This document shows positions 59,908-62,123 of a stretch of DNA of 62,123 bases, one piece after another (position 1 is the stretch's first letter; every line of letters starts with the position of its first letter). The notes below the pieces were generated by a model, which was not told where the DNA came from, did no database searches, and saw only the letters and a list, made by a program, of their open reading frames with translations. Source of the stretch: Bacteroidales bacterium (GTDB lineage Bacteria; Bacteroidota; Bacteroidia; Bacteroidales; UBA932); contig JAFRPW010000023.1 in the NCBI GenBank assembly GCA_017428945.1, forward strand, positions 1 through 62,123. Reading direction: 5' to 3'. The position numbers were made by a program, and so were the translations under genes.

Positions 59908-61694
59908 GAATGAGTAATGCTATTCTGCTGGCGGCGGCTATTATGGCCGCCGCTTGCGGTAAACCGGATGACCAGGGCGGTGAAAATCCCGTGGTGGCCG
60001 TTACCGTGCCGCAGAACGTGAAGCTGCACAGCGCCACTGAAACCAGCCTCACTTTCCAGTGGGGTGCCGTTGAGGGCGCCGGCAGCTATGGCTGGAAGCT
60101 GTCCCAGGACGGCTCCCCGGTCAAAAGCGGCACTGCCAGCGGCCGCAATGTGGTCATAGAAGGCCTCGCTCCCGGAACAACGTATGGCTTCAGCGTATGT
60201 GCGATAGGGAAGGGAGGATCGTCAGAGTACTGCGCCGTGGTTGAGGCCACTACCGAGGGCACTGCGCCCACCCCTCCGGATCCGTCGGCAAAAGTGGTGT
60301 GCGTGGATGCGCCCATCGTCATTGAATATTCTTCCGTACCCGTCCTTGGCACCTCCGGATACATTCGCGTGTTCAAGAATGACGGCAACAAGGTGGACGA
60401 AATCAACCTTGCCGACATCTCCAAGACGGTCACCCTCGAAGACGGGACCATGATTCCCGCCGGGGCCGATGCCGATGCAGGCAAGATAGCCATCGGCAAT
60501 GACTATGTCTTCCACACCTTCATGGATGCCCTTCACAGCGGCCAGTACAGGGTGGTGCACTATACTCCGCTCCGCATAAAGGGAAAGACGCTGGAGATAA
60601 AGCTTCACAACGAGGCCCTTTCCTTCGGCGAGTCCTACTATGTGACCGTCGATGAATCCGTTGTCGGCAAGGCCGTGGCGGCAGAGGATATGCCCTTCAC
60701 CGTCAAGGCCCGCCCCTCAGGTACAACCCTTTCCGTCAAGGCCGACGGCACCGGCGATTTCTGCACCGTACAGGGCGCCCTGAGCTATGCTTCCACTCTC
60801 TCCAAGGATGCCGATGTAGTGATCGAGATAGGGGAGGGACGCTTTGAGGAGCTGCTTTTCCTCAGGAACAAGAACAACGTCACGCTCCGCGGCGCATCCA
60901 GAAGCGGTACCGTCATCGCATATCCCAACAATGACAGCTATGAGACCGGTTCCGGTTCGTCTGTGTCTTCGAAGCCTTCCGTAGGCCATTCCATCGGAAA
61001 GTCCGGCGGCCGAAGCGTGTTTCTGGTAGAGAACTGTGACAACCTGGTGCTTGAAAATCTCACACTGGAGAACACCTACTCCATCCCTTCACACAAGGGC
61101 CAGGCAGAGGCCATCTATTTCAACGACGGCTCCAACTCCCGCAAACTCACCATCGAAAGCTGCAATCTCCTCTCCTGGCAGGACACATTCCTCACCAAGG
61201 GCAGGGTATGGGTGCATGGCAGCCTCATCGCAGGCCATGTGGACTACATCTGGGGATACCCTGACGTTTGCCTCTTTGAAGACTGCGAGATCCGCTCCCG
61301 TGCAGGCGGCTACATAGTCCAGGCCCGCGTTCCTGCGGCTTCCAACAAGGGATTCGTGTTCCTGAACTGCAAGCTCACCGCAGAAAGCGGCGTGAAGGCT
61401 GGCTCGATGTATCTTGCCCGCAGCGGCGGAGATACCAGCGTATATGACAACGTTGTGTTCGTAAACTGCACCATGTCTGATGTCATCGCATCTGCCGGGT
61501 GGTTCGGCCCCAGCGTCAACTCGGGCGCCAAAAAGCCCACTCCGGAGGCTCCTACGGCCACAGCCGGCTGGCGCGAATACGGCTCCAAGACCCCCGCAGG
61601 CACCGCCGTCACCGGCCACAACTCCTACGGCAAGGTCCTCACCGCCGCCGAAGCCGAACCGTACCTCGCCCGGGAGTCCATTCTCGGCTGGTAA
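59904..61694 (+). CDS. CE8 pectin methylesterase with Fn3 and Ig-like domains, lipoprotein
   Basis: A 596-residue protein. Lipobox AAAC (Cys18). An Fn3 domain (about 35-118, NVKLHSATETSLTFQW) and a bacterial Ig-like domain (about 130-265) precede a CE8 beta-helix (about 272-590): VKADGTGDFCTVQGAL, KGQAEAIYF, SWQDTFLTKGRVWV with the acid/base Asp, AGHVDYIWG with the nucleophile Asp, and YLARSGG in place of the usual YLGRPW, with the Arg kept. It demethylates pectin at the surface and ends the pectin locus. Confidence 0.92.
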   Translation: MRMSNAILLAAAIMAAACGKPDDQGGENPVVAVTVPQNVKLHSATETSLTFQWGAVEGAGSYGWKLSQDGSPVKSGTASGRNVVIEGLAPGTTYGFSVCAIGKGGSSEYCAVVEATTEGTAPTPPDPSAKVVCVDAPIVIEYSSVPVLGTSGYIRVFKNDGNKVDEINLADISKTVTLEDGTMIPAGADADAGKIAIGNDYVFHTFMDALHSGQYRVVHYTPLRIKGKTLEIKLHNEALSFGESYYVTVDESVVGKAVAAEDMPFTVKARPSGTTLSVKADGTGDFCTVQGALSYASTLSKDADVVIEIGEGRFEELLFLRNKNNVTLRGASRSGTVIAYPNNDSYETGSGSSVSSKPSVGHSIGKSGGRSVFLVENCDNLVLENLTLENTYSIPSHKGQAEAIYFNDGSNSRKLTIESCNLLSWQDTFLTKGRVWVHGSLIAGHVDYIWGYPDVCLFEDCEIRSRAGGYIVQARVPAASNKGFVFLNCKLTAESGVKAGSMYLARSGGDTSVYDNVVFVNCTMSDVIASAGWFGPSVNSGAKKPTPEAPTATAGWREYGSKTPAGTAVTGHNSYGKVLTAAEAEPYLARESILGW

Positions 61695-61723
61695 GCGGGA
61701 AGTCTTCTGCCCCGGATACATTC

Positions 61724-61765
61724 AAACCACCGTTTTCGGCCTCTGGTGAGCTAAAACGGTGGTTT
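61724..61765 (+). terminator. Hairpin after the pectin locus
   Basis: Perfect 13-nt arms AAACCACCGTTTT (61724-61736) and AAAACGGTGGTTT (61753-61765) close a 16-nt loop. No strong T run follows, but the arms contain AAAA/TTTT inside a GC stem, which can work in either direction. 61766-61864 shows nothing else that I can support. Confidence 0.65.
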
Positions 61766-61864
61766 GCCTATGTTTAAACTGCGCCAAATGTATCGCCTCC
61801 ACCTCCCTGTCCCCCTCTGCGACTACATCAACATGTCACTTATCGGCAAGTGACTGTTAGGAGA

Positions 61865-62092
61865 TCACTTCAAGGTGGCCTTTTTCAAAAGTGCCGGGAT
61901 AGAGGTATTTATAGTGGCCAGGAACTCGTCAATCCCCATGTCGGGATCGGCCTTGATGGCGGCCTCAAAGTCATTGATGAGGCGGGTTACGGTTTTACGG
62001 TCGGCGCCGGTCTTGCGGGCAATCTCCCGCAGGCTCAGTTCATCTACACGGTAGTAGTGAAGAATCTGTTGTTTAAGGTCCATAGAAATCAT
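61865..62092 (-). CDS. Short HTH protein, possible IS21-type transposase remnant
   Basis: A 75-residue protein starting at ATG 62092 (or 62083, MDLKQQILHYYRVDE). LSLREIARKTGADRKTVTRLINDFEAAI (about 20-47) is a clear helix-turn-helix like the N-terminus of IstA (IS21) transposases, which run to about 400-500 residues. Here a stop follows after INTSIPALLKKATLK. It is either a truncated transposase or a small standalone DNA-binding protein. A TAGATTTG box lies upstream near 62114-62121. No terminal inverted repeats could be confirmed within the window. Confidence 0.5.
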   Translation of the reverse strand: MISMDLKQQILHYYRVDELSLREIARKTGADRKTVTRLINDFEAAIKADPDMGIDEFLATINTSIPALLKKATLK

Positions 62093-62123
62093 TGTTTAGA
62101 GATTTACTTACGCAAATCTACAA

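Overview
The window looks like chromosomal DNA from an uncultured, moderately GC-rich member of the Bacteroidales. The evidence is a SusC/SusD pair, Bacteroidetes-type -7 boxes (TAnnTTTG) in front of many genes, DUF4199, DUF4296 and DUF4295 proteins, a FimB/Mfa2-like lipoprotein, and a general lack of Shine-Dalgarno sequences. The family cannot be fixed from the sequence alone.

Layout. 1-520 holds the 3' end of a 23S rRNA, a 5S rRNA and a terminator. 536-3990 holds a possibly broken small secreted ORF, a GT2 glycosyltransferase with a DUF4199 membrane protein on the minus strand, a serpin lipoprotein and a 50-bp hairpin array. 4000-9400 is a translation cluster: thrS, infC (apparently starting at AUC), rpmI, rplT, a large signal peptidase I, rpmB, rpmG and a DUF4295 gene. 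9528-15488 holds ftsY, then pheT, a DUF4296 lipoprotein, a radical SAM protein and deoC. 15800-18334 is a GH92 mannosidase-like gene. It is followed by tRNA-Leu(CAG) and a minus-strand pair encoding a lipoprotein metalloprotease and a FimB/Mfa2-like protein. 21224-23835 holds typA, a DUF177 gene, rpmF and tRNA-Arg(CCT). 23919-25299 is an AbiE-type toxin-antitoxin pair. 25433-28634 is an amino-acid-type ABC transporter plus a TonB-domain lipoprotein. 28732-31925 holds a carboxypeptidase-regulatory-domain protein and a GH97 gene.

32021-61694 is a long pectin utilisation locus, all on the plus strand. A LacI-type regulator with twin operators over its own promoter is followed by kdgK, kdgA, GH28, a CE12-CE8 fusion, GH105, PL1, SusC, SusD and a 1,724-residue lipoprotein with repeated beta-helix-like modules. 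An MqsRA-like toxin-antitoxin pair interrupts the locus, which then continues with uxaC, uxaA, a second PL1, uxaB, an ExuT-type transporter and a CE8 lipoprotein. Together these can de-esterify and cut homogalacturonan at the cell surface, import the products, and convert galacturonate to pyruvate and glyceraldehyde-3-phosphate. No kduI or kduD is present for the unsaturated uronate. The window ends with a hairpin and a short HTH protein that may be a transposase remnant.

Two small repeat families cut across this layout. One is an intergenic unit of a 28-nt hairpin plus a linker of about 22 nt, with covarying stems, repeated at 50-53 bp spacing at several sites. The other is a palindromic element of the CCCGGTC...GGGAATGAC type, found between genes and also in frame inside the GH92 and uxaA genes.
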